A stretch of DNA of 64,000 nt from positions 2,086,001 to 2,150,000 of the forward strand of contig JAYKKM010000310.1 of NCBI GenBank assembly GCA_035772405.1, in the 5' to 3' direction. A program made the translations under genes and the position numbers. Below the pieces are notes generated by a model. It ran no database searches. It was not told the DNA's origin and worked only from the letters and a program-made list of their open reading frames with translations. Position 1 is the stretch's first letter. Each line of letters starts with the position of its first letter. Source of the DNA: Chrysogorgia sp. JL179-B06. Taxonomy: Eukaryota; Cnidaria; Anthozoa; Scleralcyonacea; Chrysogorgiidae. Shown here piece by piece: positions 10,070 to 22,530 of this stretch.

Positions 10070-10411
10070 CATAAAGATATAAAAATTTGTTTCCCTCTAT
10101 TGTCAATGAGACAGCAAGTTTTGATGTTTAATAAAGGTGTTGAGTTTGCTAATTCTACACTATTATTTTTAATATTTATATCTTTTCCCTTCAATGGTGG
10201 TAAGAGGTTCTGTAAATCATCCCCTCTATTAACAACATTTTGAAATATCGAGGTCCCTGACGGTCCTTCAGATATAAATAATATCCAGCTTTTAGATACG
10301 TGGGAGCCACAGGTTCGTATTTTACTAATTGTATGGGTTCAGCATGATATACAGTGTAAGATAATCATAAGATTCACCCTCTCCAATATCAATATTTGAT
10401 CACAACCACAT
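10070..10411 (-). pseudogene. Broken homologue of the 26186 gene
   Basis: Reads from an ATG at 10411 with scattered frame changes. Recognisable pieces match the B protein: repeated hydrophobic strands, a LKGKDINI-like segment, and NIKTCCLIDNRG against NIKPYNFIDHRG. Not expected to encode a full protein. Confidence 0.45.
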
Positions 10412-10566
10412 GTCGAAAATATCGAAAATACATTTGATACCCTGCTTTTATAGTCCCTTATTTTTTTAAAAACGTTTTCCAAAAATCTATAAAAGCGGGT
10501 TGCAAACTAAAAAAGGTTTCAAAACACAAACCAAGAAGTCAAATTAAAAAAAAATTTTCAAGATAG

Positions 10567-10758
10567 TATGTTGTGATTTCTGTTTTGGACAAGTGGGTTC
10601 CTTTTATCATGCATTACAGATGTAAACAATGCAATGTGGACCATCATTATTGTTATTTTTGTAAAATAAATTACGGACGAATTATCTATAGTAAAATAGT
10701 TGCTCTATGTGTATGTGATGATAGAATACAAAGATGGAAAAAAACTTACTTGGATTAA
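10567..10758 (+). pseudogene. Cys-rich putative zinc-binding protein, broken (element A)
   Basis: Homologous to 25862-26065. CDFC in one frame, then RCKQC...DHHYCYFC and CVCDDRIQRWKKTYLD in another, with the switch near 10612. The CxxC...CxxC...HxxC pattern suggests a zinc-binding fold. Confidence 0.5.
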
Positions 10759-10769
10759 TAAAAATATTT

Positions 10770-10960
10770 TAATACACAGTCTACCATTTCCAAAATTCAT
10801 AAAACTTATGATCATCATGACGATCCCCATCTTTTTGAAATTGTTTAGAACGTCGTCGTTTTCGTATTCTTTTTATTTTTTATTTTCGTTTCGATTTTTT
10901 TATACAACTCCTACACTTCATTTTTTGTTAACTGAAGTAGAGTACGCGACTTACAAGCAA
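10770..10960 (-). pseudogene. Remnant of a small basic QKGG-type gene
   Basis: The reverse strand starts MKCRSCIKK, then has a stop in an A-rich run, and continues RIRKRRR and a degenerate QK-G segment before HKFYEFWKW. It matches 25653-25835 in B at the same relative position. Confidence 0.4.
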
Positions 10961-11050
10961 TGCTTTATAAAAAACGAAAAACCTCCTATTTATACTGTTA
11001 TATCTGTCGATTTTGTTTTAAATATATCGTTTTGAGACAAATATATAATA

Positions 11051-11060
11051 TATATAAGGT
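11051..11060 (+). promoter_or_regulatory. TATA-box-like element upstream of 11097
   Basis: TATATAAGG about 45 bp before the ATG at 11097. Similar TATA-like motifs precede many module-family genes in both elements, so each probably has its own promoter. Confidence 0.45.
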
Positions 11061-11096
11061 GTTTAAAATAAAAATTTATCATTACTGAAAAAAACA

Positions 11097-11453
11097 ATGT
11101 CCGTATTAGATTATTGTAGTGGGTGTGTTAATAGTGTAACCTTTTTTGATAAATCCAAAAATACTTTACAGCGCTATTTTTCATGTGAATATCTTCTAAA
11201 AGATTATCCTGAATATATATATTTTGTGGAGGATTGCAAACTTGTTACAATATTTGAAACAAACAAATGTACTGTAATAAAAAATAATGGTGTGAAACAA
11301 CACCTCTATGAAGTAACCCTGAAAGTTATCAATCATGGAGAATCTGGAAAAACAATAAAAATATTATCGGGGGAAGATGTTCCTCATCTTTTGCATAAAA
11401 ATGTTAAGTATATAAAAACTGACGAGGACACAAAAATTCCTTCTCTTGTATAA
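11097..11453 (+). CDS. Small module-family protein (element A)
   Basis: 118 residues, intact. Starts MSVLDYCSGC and is collinear with the B protein at 25165: FSCEYLLKDYPEYIYFVEDC, a lysine-rich loop, then YEVTLKVI, TIKILSGEDVPHLLHKNVKY. Preceded by a TATA-like element. Function unknown. Confidence 0.7.
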   Translation: MSVLDYCSGCVNSVTFFDKSKNTLQRYFSCEYLLKDYPEYIYFVEDCKLVTIFETNKCTVIKNNGVKQHLYEVTLKVINHGESGKTIKILSGEDVPHLLHKNVKYIKTDEDTKIPSLV

Positions 11454-11516
11454 ATTTATTTTTTATAATAAAACATTTCATGTGAATCATTGTTATTTTT
11501 TTTACATGATTTTCTT

Positions 11517-11972
11517 CTTTACTCTAAAAGTTTTTTCTAACAGTTTTTTTCTTTTTTTCTTTTGTTTTTGTCGATGCTTGTTCTTATAATCAGCTAATTT
11601 ACGGCTTCTTTCTCTACTCCATAGTTTTCCCATTTTACCCGGACGTTTTCCATATCGATATAACGTGGACGGATCATATATTCTACCTTTAAAATGGTAG
11701 AAATCATCAGCATAAGAACGAACGATTACTCCCCCATATTGAAGCCAATCAAAAATATCATCTCTTGCTTCTTTGAGATAAACAACCCCTTGAAGATACC
11801 CGATTTCTTTATCTTTTACAATTTCACGACTGCATTAAAAAAACGATATTTCATTTAATTTAAGACAATTCCGTGGAGTGTGAATGAATTTCGTTATCTC
11901 TATCAAATTTTCAGCATATTCTGGGTGACGCATTTGAAATGTCCAAATCGTTCGCGGTGGCATATACCCCAT
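11517..11972 (-). pseudogene. Rep-like domain gene, second element A copy
   Basis: Collinear with 24683-25117. Starts MGYMPPRTIWTFQM, reaches KLNEISFF, then TAA near 11832 where B has GAA, then CSREIVKDKEIGYLQGVVYL, SYADDFYHFKGR, YDPSTLYRYGKR. The downstream part is otherwise well preserved. The same stop in a diverged copy (5930-6399) is notable. It could be two ORFs rather than a dead gene. Confidence 0.5.
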
Positions 11973-12204
11973 CTTCAACAAAATTACTGTGCATTTTTTT
12001 TATGATATCGTTTTTTATACCCTAGGTTTTTTCCAAATGAAAAAAAAATTTCCCCAAAAACTTTCATATAAATAAGCTGAAACTATTTTTTTTTCATTTA
12101 AACAATACGTTCTTATATAAACGTAGTAACAACCCAACATATCTACAAACTTAAGAAGTTTAAGAAAAAATTAAAATGGCTATACGAAAGAAGAAAAAAT
12201 AAAA

Positions 12205-12710
12205 ATGGATACGAAAGAAGAAAAAACGAACGAATCTTCCTATGGAGAACCCCTCTCATATGGGCCACCAACCCCTCTCATATGGGACTACAACAATAAA
12301 GGGTACGGATACGCACACGGATTTATATCCAAAGAGGGGTATTTCGATGACTTTAAACGCATTCAGGATGATATTGAAGATAGCTTGAAGGCAAATTTGG
12401 GTAGTGATGAAGATGATGATGATGAAGAAGTAAAGGAGAAAGTATTTAATAGAAAGATGTTAAACAATATAAAAAAACAGTATATACCCACTGTGAACTT
12501 TATACTCTTCAATGCAATTGTCCAAATGAAAAATATAATTTACGAAACTGTAAATACTTTCCCCTTGGTACGCTACCCAGGTATAAATTATATTTAAAAG
12601 TGCTGGGCTATGAGAAAAATCTTTGTCCGCATAAATATATAACAACAATAATGATAACTAATGATTCCATGCTTAGTTGTATTAATAAAGAAATGTATTT
12701 AGATTATTAA
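12205..12710 (+). pseudogene. Module-family gene with acidic N-terminus, one frameshift
   Basis: Homologous to 24000-24512. The first 130 residues are in frame (SYGEPLSYGPP, PLIWDYNNKGYGYAHG, an acidic run near residue 70). The last 40 (KYITTIMITNDSMLS, INKEMYLD) follow in another frame after about 12570. Confidence 0.6.
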
Positions 12711-13079
12711 AAAAATAAAAAGAGAATTTTGTCTCAAAAAAAGTTTTTATTGTGTGTTAAAAAGTTTATTTAGTTTTATTTTTCAAAAGCACAAAACTTT
12801 TAAAACACTTCTCGGTATGAAATCATCTCTAAACTTTTTGAAACACTTTTCCAAATTACCCTAGTTGCCAAAACCCAAAAAACTTTTCGTTATGAAATCA
12901 TCTCTAAACTTTTTTGGGTACATTTCATCTAATTTTTTAAACACTTTACGGTATAAACCTCAAAACTTTTTCCAAAACACTTTTCACAAAATTACCTTCA
13001 ATTCAATAAACTTTTTTAGGTACATTTCGTCTAAATTTTTTTAAACACTTTTCATCTAATTTTTTAAACACTTTTTAAG
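12711..13079. other. AT-rich spacer with short repeated motifs
   Basis: No reading frame. Repeated words such as TTAAACACTTTT, CTCTAAACTTTTT and GGTACATTTC occur several times. It lies between the last gene and the terminal inverted repeat. Confidence 0.5.
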
Positions 13080-13659
13080 ACCTGAATTATAAAATATCAT
13101 TCATTCCATCGAAAGATGGCGCTGGGGTAAGAGCCCCGTGACGGTAATTGCTATGATTAATTCTAAAATCAATTTCGGTTTGATTTTTTAACCATCAACT
13201 CTCGTGAAAAATAAAAATGGTTTGATTCAATGGCACGTAAATATAGATCCCATCGGGTGAGCTATGATGGTCGTGTACTCAAGGTTTTTTAGACTGTTTG
13301 CTATATCTTTCTCATGAAATTGACTTTTACGACCACCTTGAATGACCTTCATCTCTGGTCATAAAACTCAAGGACAATCACCACAAACTGGTCGTAAAAC
13401 AAGACCAGGTTTCATGACATAGATATACAAAATTCACTAAAAAACCTGTTGTATACGACCAGTTGCATATCCCTCCTGATTTGATCACTGGTCGCTCTTT
13501 ACAGAGTGACCACACCTTAAAAATAGGACACCCTCCTGTAAATATGGGACTGGACTGTGCTCTGATTGGTTAATCAAAATCATACTTGATTCTGATTGGC
13601 TAAGAGCTCTGTCCAGTCCCAAATACATTGAAAAACATACATATAACAATATAACTACT
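13080..13659. repeat. Terminal inverted repeat of element A (right end)
   Basis: Matches, with substitutions and small indels, the B terminal repeats. Shared blocks include AAGATGGCG, ATGGCACGT, CATCGGGTGAG, CTTGAATGACCTTCA, GTATACGACCAG, GTGACCACACCTTAAAAATA and the GGGACTGGACTGTGCTCTGA hairpin. Ends ACTACT at 13659. Confidence 0.85.
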
Positions 13660-13798
13660 CCATCACGCAAGCGCTCCTGGTCTTTGAGTTATTCCGACTA
13701 CTCCTCATTTGGTCTTACTGTCACGGTTGACGCTTTGCTCGAGAGCCATGTCCGTGCATACCTGCGAAAATGCATGCCCGGAATTACTGGCAGGATGA

Positions 13799-15508
13799 TT
13801 ACCCTCCATAAATTATTTGTGTACTGAAGGTGCTGTTTCTGGGAGCATGTGCATATCTGCTAGGTAAACAGGAAACCACCTGGAATAATTGGGCCTGTCC
13901 ATGGCAAAAAAAATATGCTGCCATCTCTGCTGTAGAGGAGATATGAAGGGGCCAGAGGCCATCCCTTTCAGCTCTAATAAAGTACCATCTCGATGTACGT
14001 GTCCCAAAATGTAAACAATTGAGAACGACCTCGCGCTTCCACTTCATAGATATCGAAGAGGTGTTGAATACCATTCATGTCACTGCAGAGCTTTCCAATG
14101 TGCTGCTATAACTGTTGATTGTCCCCAATTACGTCACGACAGCTTTGTAGGAGTGTAATGATTTTCTCTTCATTTATGGAAGAACCGATGTTTTCATCAT
14201 GCTCGGCCTTTTTCAACCACTTGATAAAACCTTCCCATCGCAACCTCTGCATGGCCTCCGTCGTTAACTTGTGTGCGCGAACACCTCGATTGTACGATTT
14301 TGCGTGAAGAAGCTTGGACGTTGTGCTGCTACCGTACACACCAGACTCTATTACAGGAAGTTTACGGCAATATGGAATCCTCCCAGTCGTATCACTACAT
14401 CGTTAAATTCTTCTTGAAATTTGTACTGGATTTCTTTTGCCTTCATGTAGATTGCTAAATCGAAGGTGATAACGCTGTGGGATTGAGTTACAGCTGTCAT
14501 CATGGCCTGTAGATTCTTCATCACGGTGTATATGGTACTGTACTCACTGGAGCAAGCTGGAATCATCGGGCAATATCCAATGGTTGTCTTTGGAGGCGTA
14601 ACTTTGGATACTTTAGCATTGAATGACCTGGTACTATATTCTATACCCTGGTATAGATGGATGGTTCTGGACTTCGGCAGCGTCAACTTCAAATATTTGT
14701 TTTTGGGGTAGACGAACTAACGACCAGGCTAAATCTCCTTTACATGCATCGGAATCTGTCTCTTTAGAGCTTCGATACCATGAACAGTTCACCTTACCAA
14801 TGAAACTTGTAACGGTTGGTCTTTTACCAAATATGCTGCACTCACGAATTGCTTTCAGCGAAGTGGGGAAAACAAGTGTTTTTTGCTTGAGGGAGTGGTC
14901 TGCATGTTTCTTTTGTGTTGGTTTCGGGCCAAACTGCTTTCTCTGGTATAAAGCCATTGTGGTTGCATGAGTAGTCTGCTTTCCATCAAGCGTCTCTTCA
15001 TTCAAATCGTTGTTGTCAGCAGCTGCTTGCACAAACACACCGGAGGAAATATTCGATGGTATCACCACGCCAAAGCTTTCAGACTTCGCTAAGATTTCCT
15101 TTGCAATGCTGGTATCGGCAACTTGTACATCATCGTAGGATGAACAGTGCTCCATGCGGTTTAACATCATTATCAATGGCTTTGACCCAGTTAGGTGGCG
15201 AATTGAAATAGCTAAACCAATGTGTTTCGGAGTTTTGATTCTTCCATGGCTTGCTGCGTGAATAATATCTTGTCCTATTGATGTTACATGCCTTTCATCA
15301 ACATCGTTCAACTGTTTCGCGGTTCCTCAATAAACTGTTCTATTTCATTTGATGGCGTCGATATAACCCATGAAAGTAATTTCATCAAACTTGTGGGAAG
15401 CATTTCTTTAGCTTTGGCCAATGTTAGATCTTCTGAACCCAGGGACTGTATATCTATACTTTCACACGTCTGCAAATCAGTTTTGAGTATCTGTGCTGCA
15501 TGGTACAA
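13799..15508 (-). pseudogene. Decayed multi-copy animal gene family member
   Basis: Five overlapping reverse-strand frames join in order: LLSWVIST; SIGQDIIHAASHGRIKTPKH, LAISIRHLTGSKPLI, VFVQAAADNNDLNEETLDGK; then TTIGYCPMI, STIYTVMKNLQAM, VITFDLAIYMKAKEIQYKF, GGFHIA; then SYNRGVRAHKL. I recall this as a highly repeated uncharacterised family in invertebrate (for example coral) genomes. Several frameshifts make it a pseudogene. Element A's end lies about 140 bp from its 3-prime side. Confidence 0.55.
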
Positions 15509-15791
15509 TGTATTATCCTTGTTGGCGTTGTCACAGGGAGCCGTAACGTCTATTAGTGAAGCGAGTTTAACAGTAAATCGGGTTTATTTGGTATTTTTAC
15601 ACAATTGTATGTTCTTACTTGTTAGTTTTGTCGACAATCGGGACAAATTACAGGCAACCAGACCAGAAAGGCAACGAGTCAGTGTTTACATCAATTCGGA
15701 AGGCCGTTGACTGTGGTTGCCCCGCCCCCTTCGTTAGCGTATCGCGATTTTCGGTAGTAATATAAAGAAAAGTGAGAAGGGATGAAACTCC

Positions 15792-15874
15792 AATACGTTT
15801 TCGCAACCTCGTACCCAAGGTTTTCACACGCTCGGCGGACTCGCTGAGCGAAAACCCGTGGACGCTGGTCACGT
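15792..15874. repeat. Inverted repeat, left arm
   Basis: About 80 bp containing ACACGCTCGGCGGACTCG, inverted relative to 20098-20172. The arms lie 4.2 kb apart and could be ends of a DNA transposon or two MITE copies. No transposase is recognisable between them. Confidence 0.7.
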
Positions 15875-18283
15875 GATCTGCTAAACGATTTTGTGTCAGG
15901 GGAGGGGTGGTCTTAAACACGTTGAGTTGACGAAGCCAACAAATTCTAAAAGAAATAGCGGAGTATGCGTTCACCGATGGTTTTTCCTTTGAAGTCTTCA
16001 CGTTGTTGTTACCACAAGCGTGTATTGTAAAGATGTTGTTGCAGTTTTTCCTAAATATTTTCCATCTGTTGCCATTGTTGTTCGCCAAAGAATGCAATGC
16101 GATTCGTTTTCTGCTGTTATTTCTTTAATGCATGACCAGATCAGACGGTTATCGTCGGCGGGATTTTAAGATCATCGATTTTCAACACAAAAAGCCAAGG
16201 AAATATTGGAAATATAGTCTATAGACCAAGTTGAAGAGCTTCGATGTGATTTTTGCGTCCACTATCCTAATAGACAGTGGACAGCTATGTTATGGGCTAA
16301 ATTCTGCAGGGTCAATAAATGTTTGATACAATGACGTGATTGTGTTACGAAGTAGAGCGAATATTTACGAAGTTTTAGCGAACATTTACGGTTCGAGATT
16401 TGGAGAACATATCAAGGAGTTCTTTGGAGATTTTTGGTTTCCTAAATTCCCAGTTGTTTCGAACGTGTTGTCATTCGTTTCCATTTGGTTGGTGTTCAAG
16501 GTAAGATACTTTATATTTTCGTTGCTCGCTCGATTTGTTGAGTTTACTGTAAATATTAAAGTTTCTTAAGTATATATTTCTTGATATTTGATTTCTATAT
16601 AAACTATAAACACGACATTAACCTCTAAAACAAGTCAAATCTTGCTCAAATGCGACGACCATTTAGTAGCTTCTTAGTTTGAATTTATTTATAACTAGTA
16701 ACTCTCTCACATTTAAAGTTTATACGTTTGTTTCGCATACATTAATTCAAAAGTAATGAACTGACAGACCAAATGAAAGTGTGTTCCTGTATACCTAGTA
16801 CATAATACTGTATATCAGACAAGAAGTCTGTTACTACAGAAACTCGTTTTTTTTCTTGACAGATTTTAAACATCTCCACTTGCAATTCAATAAAATGATG
16901 AACAGCCAATAATGACAGATTAAATTATTTTAATCCATAAATTAGGTAGCATACAAACAAACTGATCAAAACAGATTTACCAAAAAAAGAAATTCTATTT
17001 ATAGAAAATAGATACAATTTTATTATAACTATACATGAATAATTAATATATGTAGAATTGAATGACATAGTTACATGTAATTCTCTAATCTAATATTATA
17101 AATATGAATTGAAAAATCAATTGTATAAGTACATGTATTTTCTAATCCTGCCTCCACTATTGATGAGAGAAATTGTCTGGCATTGACATCAGTAAAATGC
17201 TGGAAGTTCGTATGCTACCAATAAATTGTGTGAGACAAAATACTGATGTTTCAAGCAAGATCTTAGATGCCTCTATTAGATTTAAAGATATCTATCTTGC
17301 TCAAAGCATTATTATTTTGTTCCAAATAATTTAGCAGTACACCTCTTTTTAGGTTGTTAAATTGATACAGCTGACAGTAGAGGCAGAACTAAATTAACCG
17401 GCATAATTAATTTTATAGACAATATTTACATCTTATCACTGGCTTTCTTCAACTGTTCATATAAGCTTTATATCCTTGAGTACGCCGACTTAGATTGTAC
17501 TCATTAACAATATCCTTAGCAAAATAAAAAGACCTAACACTAATATATCATTTAACAATATTTTCTAAACACAAAGACTGACATTATATAATTTTTCACC
17601 ATAAGCTTTTCACAAGAGTATAATTCAAGACTTCATACATTATTTTCTCTACTTATAGATGACTCAGACAAGTAATCCTGTCTTTATTTGTCTTCTTTCT
17701 AAAAACACCTCAGCAATGCTGGTAACCCATCAATGGCAAGCCCAAAGTCATAATTCATAATTAGAAAATGTACTAATATGCCTCTGTCAATCTTCTTGTT
17801 GATGATATCAAGACTTCAATTTCTTTGTTCCTGCTGTAAGTCCATCTTGAGCAGTTTTTGCTTTTTGGTATATTCACCATAATAATAATAATTTATTTAA
17901 TGCGGTAACGCAGGGTGTGGTTGCCCAGTCACCCGAGCCAGGGGCTCATTATATAAACGCTTGACAGTTAATATATCTCGACAGTTATATATGAAATCAC
18001 TTCAAACTTTATGGATGAAATCACTTCAAACTTTGCAGACCACTAACATAAAGAACATTGTTCAAGTTTTAATATTACAATAATTGTAAAAGTATAGTTC
18101 CCAGACCTCTACGTCTCTTTGAAAAAAACTTCATTATCTGATATTGTAGTAAAATGATTATACAACAGGTTTTCTCCAAAGATAAGACGAACCCTCTCCC
18201 AGTTCAGCCATGTGTTTACTTCCGCAGTACCAGTACCTTTCGATTTACAGACTTTCTTGCAGAAATCGCAAGGTAATTGCTTA
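15875..18283. other. No gene recognised
   Basis: AT-rich DNA with many stops in all frames. The short frame at 16336-16569 has no supporting motif. The segment near 17880-17980, with a GGTAACGCAGGGTGTGG block, looks like a repeat, but I cannot classify it. Confidence 0.4.
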
Positions 18284-19068
18284 GAGAGCGTTCATAATTT
18301 ACCTAGAGGGGGGCTATGGCAATTTTTCAACAATAATTTTTAGGGGGTACTTTCGAAAATCACCCAAACAATTAAACAGAGTGCAATGCGGGTCATCAAA
18401 AAAGTTTAAGACATTCTGTCGACTACACCTGATGTAAAAATATGGTTGTAGCTGGCCATGCATTTTTGACCACGTTTTTAAAAACAGTCATACACTTCAC
18501 TCAAGGTGAACATGAAGACACATTATTAGAGTTGAAATTGTACATTGTTGTTTTGTTCATTTCTGGCCACCTTAAAAAAATGAGAGATGAATATATACAT
18601 TATCGTGCAATATGCCTTTAAACATGAAAATACACTGCAAGATATGCACATAAAATTACCTTTAATAAAAAACAATAAATTCAGTACAGACATTTTTGTA
18701 TAATTATGGGAAGATTATTTTATTAGAAACCATGCAATTATCATTAATGGTACTTTTTAATTTGTTGTGAATGGTTTCTGTTTGTGAAAATAAAGTTTAG
18801 TTATAAATTTAATAAATGATGGAAATACTGACGTGTAAAATACTCAGATGCAAAATGACTGTACGCTTATCACTCATTTAGAGGAAGTCTGATCAGCATT
18901 AGAGTTGGAGAGTAGGGGGTCACAAAAATTTACCTTTGCATGGATGGTATCACATTGGGGGGGGGGCAGAGTAAATTCCCTGGCAATATTAGGGGGGCTT
19001 CAAAAAATTTAGGGGAAAATATTTAAAATCACCATAGCACCCCCTCTAAGTAAATTATGAACGCTCCC
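18284..19068. mobile_element. MITE with TTA target duplication
   Basis: 785 bp. The ends GAGCGTTCATAATTTAC and GTAAATTATGAACGCTC are inverted for about 35 bp. TTA flanks both ends (18281-18283 and 19069-19071). No transposase. A 3-bp TTA duplication is typical of PIF/Harbinger-type elements. Confidence 0.7.
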
Positions 19069-19670
19069 TTATTACCATTACCCAGATTAAATTAAACGTG
19101 AGCAATCGTAAATTCTTTCAAAAATATATCGAGCAGCTTCCATATCAAGCAGCTTCCATATCAAGCAGCTCAATTGTCTGCTAAAAATCCTCTTCAAACG
19201 CAGAATCAGAGCTTTCCGAACATTCAAATTCACCCCTCTTCTCTACTTCCATCTATGCGATACTTGTCGACGCCATCAATTCACTAAAACCTTCTGAAAA
19301 CGCGATTTATTCAAAGATTTGTGCTTTCTGCCAAGGCGATATAACTACCAATTCCAGCTTTGATACACCTTTGTGGACGCATGTACGTAATGCGTACCTA
19401 TTTTTGATATTATCAAAGGATAAACTTATGGACGCTCAATACAACTTTATATTTACTTACACGGAATCATTCTTGTCTTGCAAATTTGAAATTTGGTCGA
19501 GAATTATTATACACTGACAGCCAGCTGTATCAAGAAAGAGTGTGTGTCATCGCTAAATTATAGAATACCCGTCCACTTTCGCTCTTTGTATCTGTAATCT
19601 GTTGACAGTTATTAAAAGGGTCAAATTACGGAAAGTTCATCATAGGCAATTGTTTCCGATCGTTCTATTT

Positions 19671-19817
19671 AAAACTTCATTTAATTTGATAACTATCAAC
19701 AAGTATACACAAAATAAACCTTCGACATTATATTTAAAGAGATTTTAGAGCAACCTGGTTTGTATTTCTGCCTTTAAATGCGGATTCAAAAGTGGATGGG
19801 TATTCTATAAATGCTCG
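19671..19817. repeat. Direct repeat, copy 1
   Basis: About 147 bp, similar to 20423-20570. Shared words include TTGGTTTGTATTTCTGCC (with one change) and GGGTATTCTATAA. Confidence 0.7.
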
Positions 19818-20097
19818 TATTTCTACGGTTAAATATTAATTTTTTGAAAACTTTACATCGTCAACGCTGCAACAAAGGCGACAGCGTTGGAAAAGTCGCC
19901 AGAAGACTTGTAGGAGAATAATTTTTTAGGAGATTATTATCGACATATTCCAATAATCGCAGAGACGTGCATTCGAAAGAAATAAATGACCAAAGAAGTG
20001 ACCTGTCATATCTTGACTAATGTCAACAAACCCTTTGTCATCCCTCCCTTAACTAACATAGCAACGCTAATTAAAAATCTGCTAGATTTTAGCAGTT

Positions 20098-20172
20098 CAC
20101 GTGACGAGGGGGTTTTCGCTCAGCGAGTCCGCCGAGCGTGTGAAAACCCTGGGTACGAGGTTGTACGTTTTC
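20098..20172. repeat. Inverted repeat, right arm
   Basis: Reverse complement of most of 15792-15874, including CGAGTCCGCCGAGCGTGTG and CTGGGTACGAGGTTG. Confidence 0.7.
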
Positions 20173-20422
20173 GTAGCATGAATGCACCAACTTGACTCGA
20201 CCACTTGATTTATGCAATGTTTGACGTAGAAATAATAAATGCGCCGTCGACCTGTGGGAGTATACCAAATACTTTTGAAATAAAAATAACGGATATTTCG
20301 ACCTCACTGGCATTCATTCTCATAGTGAACTGATCCTTTTTATCCAGTGCAATTGGCTTATTTTGTGGGATTATCAACTGAAAATATTGATTTGTCCACG
20401 CCACCTTTGCTTCGTTTTATTT

Positions 20423-20570
20423 TAAAACCCCATTTAATTTGGTAACAATCAAAAACTACACACAATATAAACCTTATATTATATTTAAAGAAATTTTAGA
20501 GCATCTTGGTTTGTATTTCTGCCTTTAAATACAGTTTCAAAAGTGGACGGGTATTCTATAATTACTCGGG
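20423..20570. repeat. Direct repeat, copy 2
   Basis: Second copy of the 19671-19817 repeat. It lies outside the inverted-repeat arm at 20098-20172, whereas copy 1 lies inside. Confidence 0.7.
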
Positions 20571-21190
20571 CCTCCCCCCCCCCCTGTGGGGGAGAGCACG
20601 AGTCTTAAAAAGGGCTCTGTTTATTATTTTGTCGGGTCGCGAAATGGCAATTATTGCATCATTGTTGACTAAATTAGTAGACTAGTGAGCGAGACTATGA
20701 ATGTGGGATTACTACACATGCGCAGTTAAGTGGCTGCACTGGCTGGCAAGTATCTTGATCTTATATACGCTCACAATCCCGATCGCTTTCGAAATGGGTT
20801 GGTCTACGATTTCGAGAAATATGATTTCGAGAAAGTATGTTTGTACCGATTGTTCATATTATTATATGATATATAAATCTCTACCCATACCAACTATCAA
20901 GATGAAGGAGTAAAGAGTTTGTTATTGTTTGCTGGTTATCAATTCATCTATGATGAGTGATGACTATGCAAATGTTGCCATTGAATAACCTTGTTTCACT
21001 TGATATTTTACCTGTAAGCTTAAAATGGAGCTCCAAAATGTTCTGGGTTATCAGTAAGTTTGTATCGATTGTTCATATTATTATATGCGAATGCTTACAA
21101 ATGAACACACAGTATATAAATCTCTGACACCCATGGAAAGCCAGTTGGCTCGCTAACCGAGACAGTAACATAGTTAACAATGCAGTAATC
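20571..21190. other. No gene recognised
   Basis: A poly-C run (20575-20584) and AT-rich DNA. Two related sentences near 20850 and 21060 share TTGTTCATATTATTATATG. The short frame at 20701 has no supporting motif. Confidence 0.4.
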
Positions 21191-21639
21191 CAGGGGCGGA
21201 TTCAGGAATTTTTGAGGGTACGTCGAAACACGGAAGTGCACATTCTAGGGGGGTCCGGGGGCATGCCACCCCGAAACTTTTTTGAAATTTGACTCCCTGA
21301 AATGGCATTTCCCACATTCTGGCAAGATTTTTTAGAAAAATCTTACAGTTCTAATTTGCGTTTTTTATATCACATTTTACGATTTTTTAAAAAAAATGCT
21401 TCTGCACTTTTTAAATAATCGTTACTGGAGACAATTTTTACGACTGTTTCGCTCCATATCAGAGCTCATCAGCATGCCTATGATTCACTGCTCAGTGAAT
21501 CCGACATGGACAGCCAAAGCCCACCAACTTTAGCTGCCAAGCAATTTTTTAGACACATAGAGGAGCTTATCTCTCTAATCACATGATCCTGGTCATGTTA
21601 ATTTCCTGGTTATTTTACCAATCTATTAGATTGTTTAAC

Positions 21640-22430
21640 TTTACCCCTTCTCCACAATGAGCTGTCTGGTTGTAAGGCGCCAGATACACACCCATGCAAA
21701 GCAAAATAATTATGAATAGAGAAAAACAGACCATGTACAATACATTACATGGACATAGTCAGATAACTAAGAGCACACCACTCTACATCATCCTGGTCAT
21801 ACAAACTAGTAGTTACCAACAAAAGACTGCATTGCATATACAGTACTCTTATTGAAATGTTTATTTATTTTTTGTGGCTTTTTATTAATTTTAATATGTA
21901 TATATGGAAAGAAAATGTAATAGTTTACCCCTTATCCAGCACAATGAGCTGTCTGGTTTTAAGGCGCCAGATACTCGCCCAAAGAAAAGGAATTATGAAT
22001 AGAGAAAAACAGACCATATAGGACATTTCATGGACATAGAGAAGAGCTCACCTCTCTACATCATCCTGGTCATCTTAACAACCTAATAGTTTACCCCTTA
22101 TCCACAATGAGCTGTCTGGTTTTAAGGCGCCAGATACTCGCCCAAGAAAAATAATTATGAATAGAGAAAAACAGACCACTGACCATATAGGACATTTCAT
22201 GGACATAGAGAAGAGCTCACCTCTCTACATCATCCTGGTCATCTTAACAACCTAATAGTTTACCCCTTATCCACAATGAGCTGTCTGGTTTTAAGGTGCC
22301 AGATACTCGCCCAAAGAAAAGGAATTATGAATAGAGAAAAACAGACCATATAGGACATTTCATGGACATAGAGAAGAGCTCACCTCTCTACATCATCCTG
22401 GTCATACAAACTAGTAGTTACCAATTACCA
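21640..22430. repeat. Tandem repeat array in the hAT element
   Basis: Four imperfect copies (starts near 21640, 21924, 22089, 22259; about 170 bp between the last two). Each has CACAATGAGCTGTCTGGTT, GGCGCCAGATAC, AATAGAGAAAAACAGACC and CTCTCTACATCATCCTGGTC. They lie 3-prime of the transposase gene. Confidence 0.8.
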
Positions 22431-22530
22431 ACAAAAGACTGCACTCTTATTGAAATGTATATTTATTTTATGTGGCCGTTATTAATGTATATACTGTATA
22501 TATATAAATGGAAAGAAAATTTAAAAATAC

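Larger units (their letters stand above)
1..13659 (-). mobile_element. Element A: partial Maverick/Polinton-like element, right end in window
   Basis: The right end is at 13659, where the sequence finishes ...TAACTACT, the complement of the AGTAGT start of element B. The preceding 580 bases match B's terminal inverted repeat. Gene order from 13.66 kb down to about 8.3 kb mirrors B from 23.27 kb up to 28.8 kb, strand-reversed, and an integrase fragment lies at 1-333. Between 2 and 7.6 kb the order differs from B: homologues of B's right-end genes (50.6-51.5 kb) sit here near the integrase. Most genes have stops or frameshifts. The other end lies before position 1, so length and target duplication cannot be read. 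Confidence 0.85.

Noticed and set aside
15288..16097. 140- and 149-residue frames on the two strands
   Set aside because: No motif; antisense to or beyond the decayed multi-copy gene, and partly within the 15792 inverted repeat.
21640..22430. Regularly spaced repeats considered as a CRISPR array
   Set aside because: Units of about 170 bp without short repeats and unique spacers, in animal transposon DNA.
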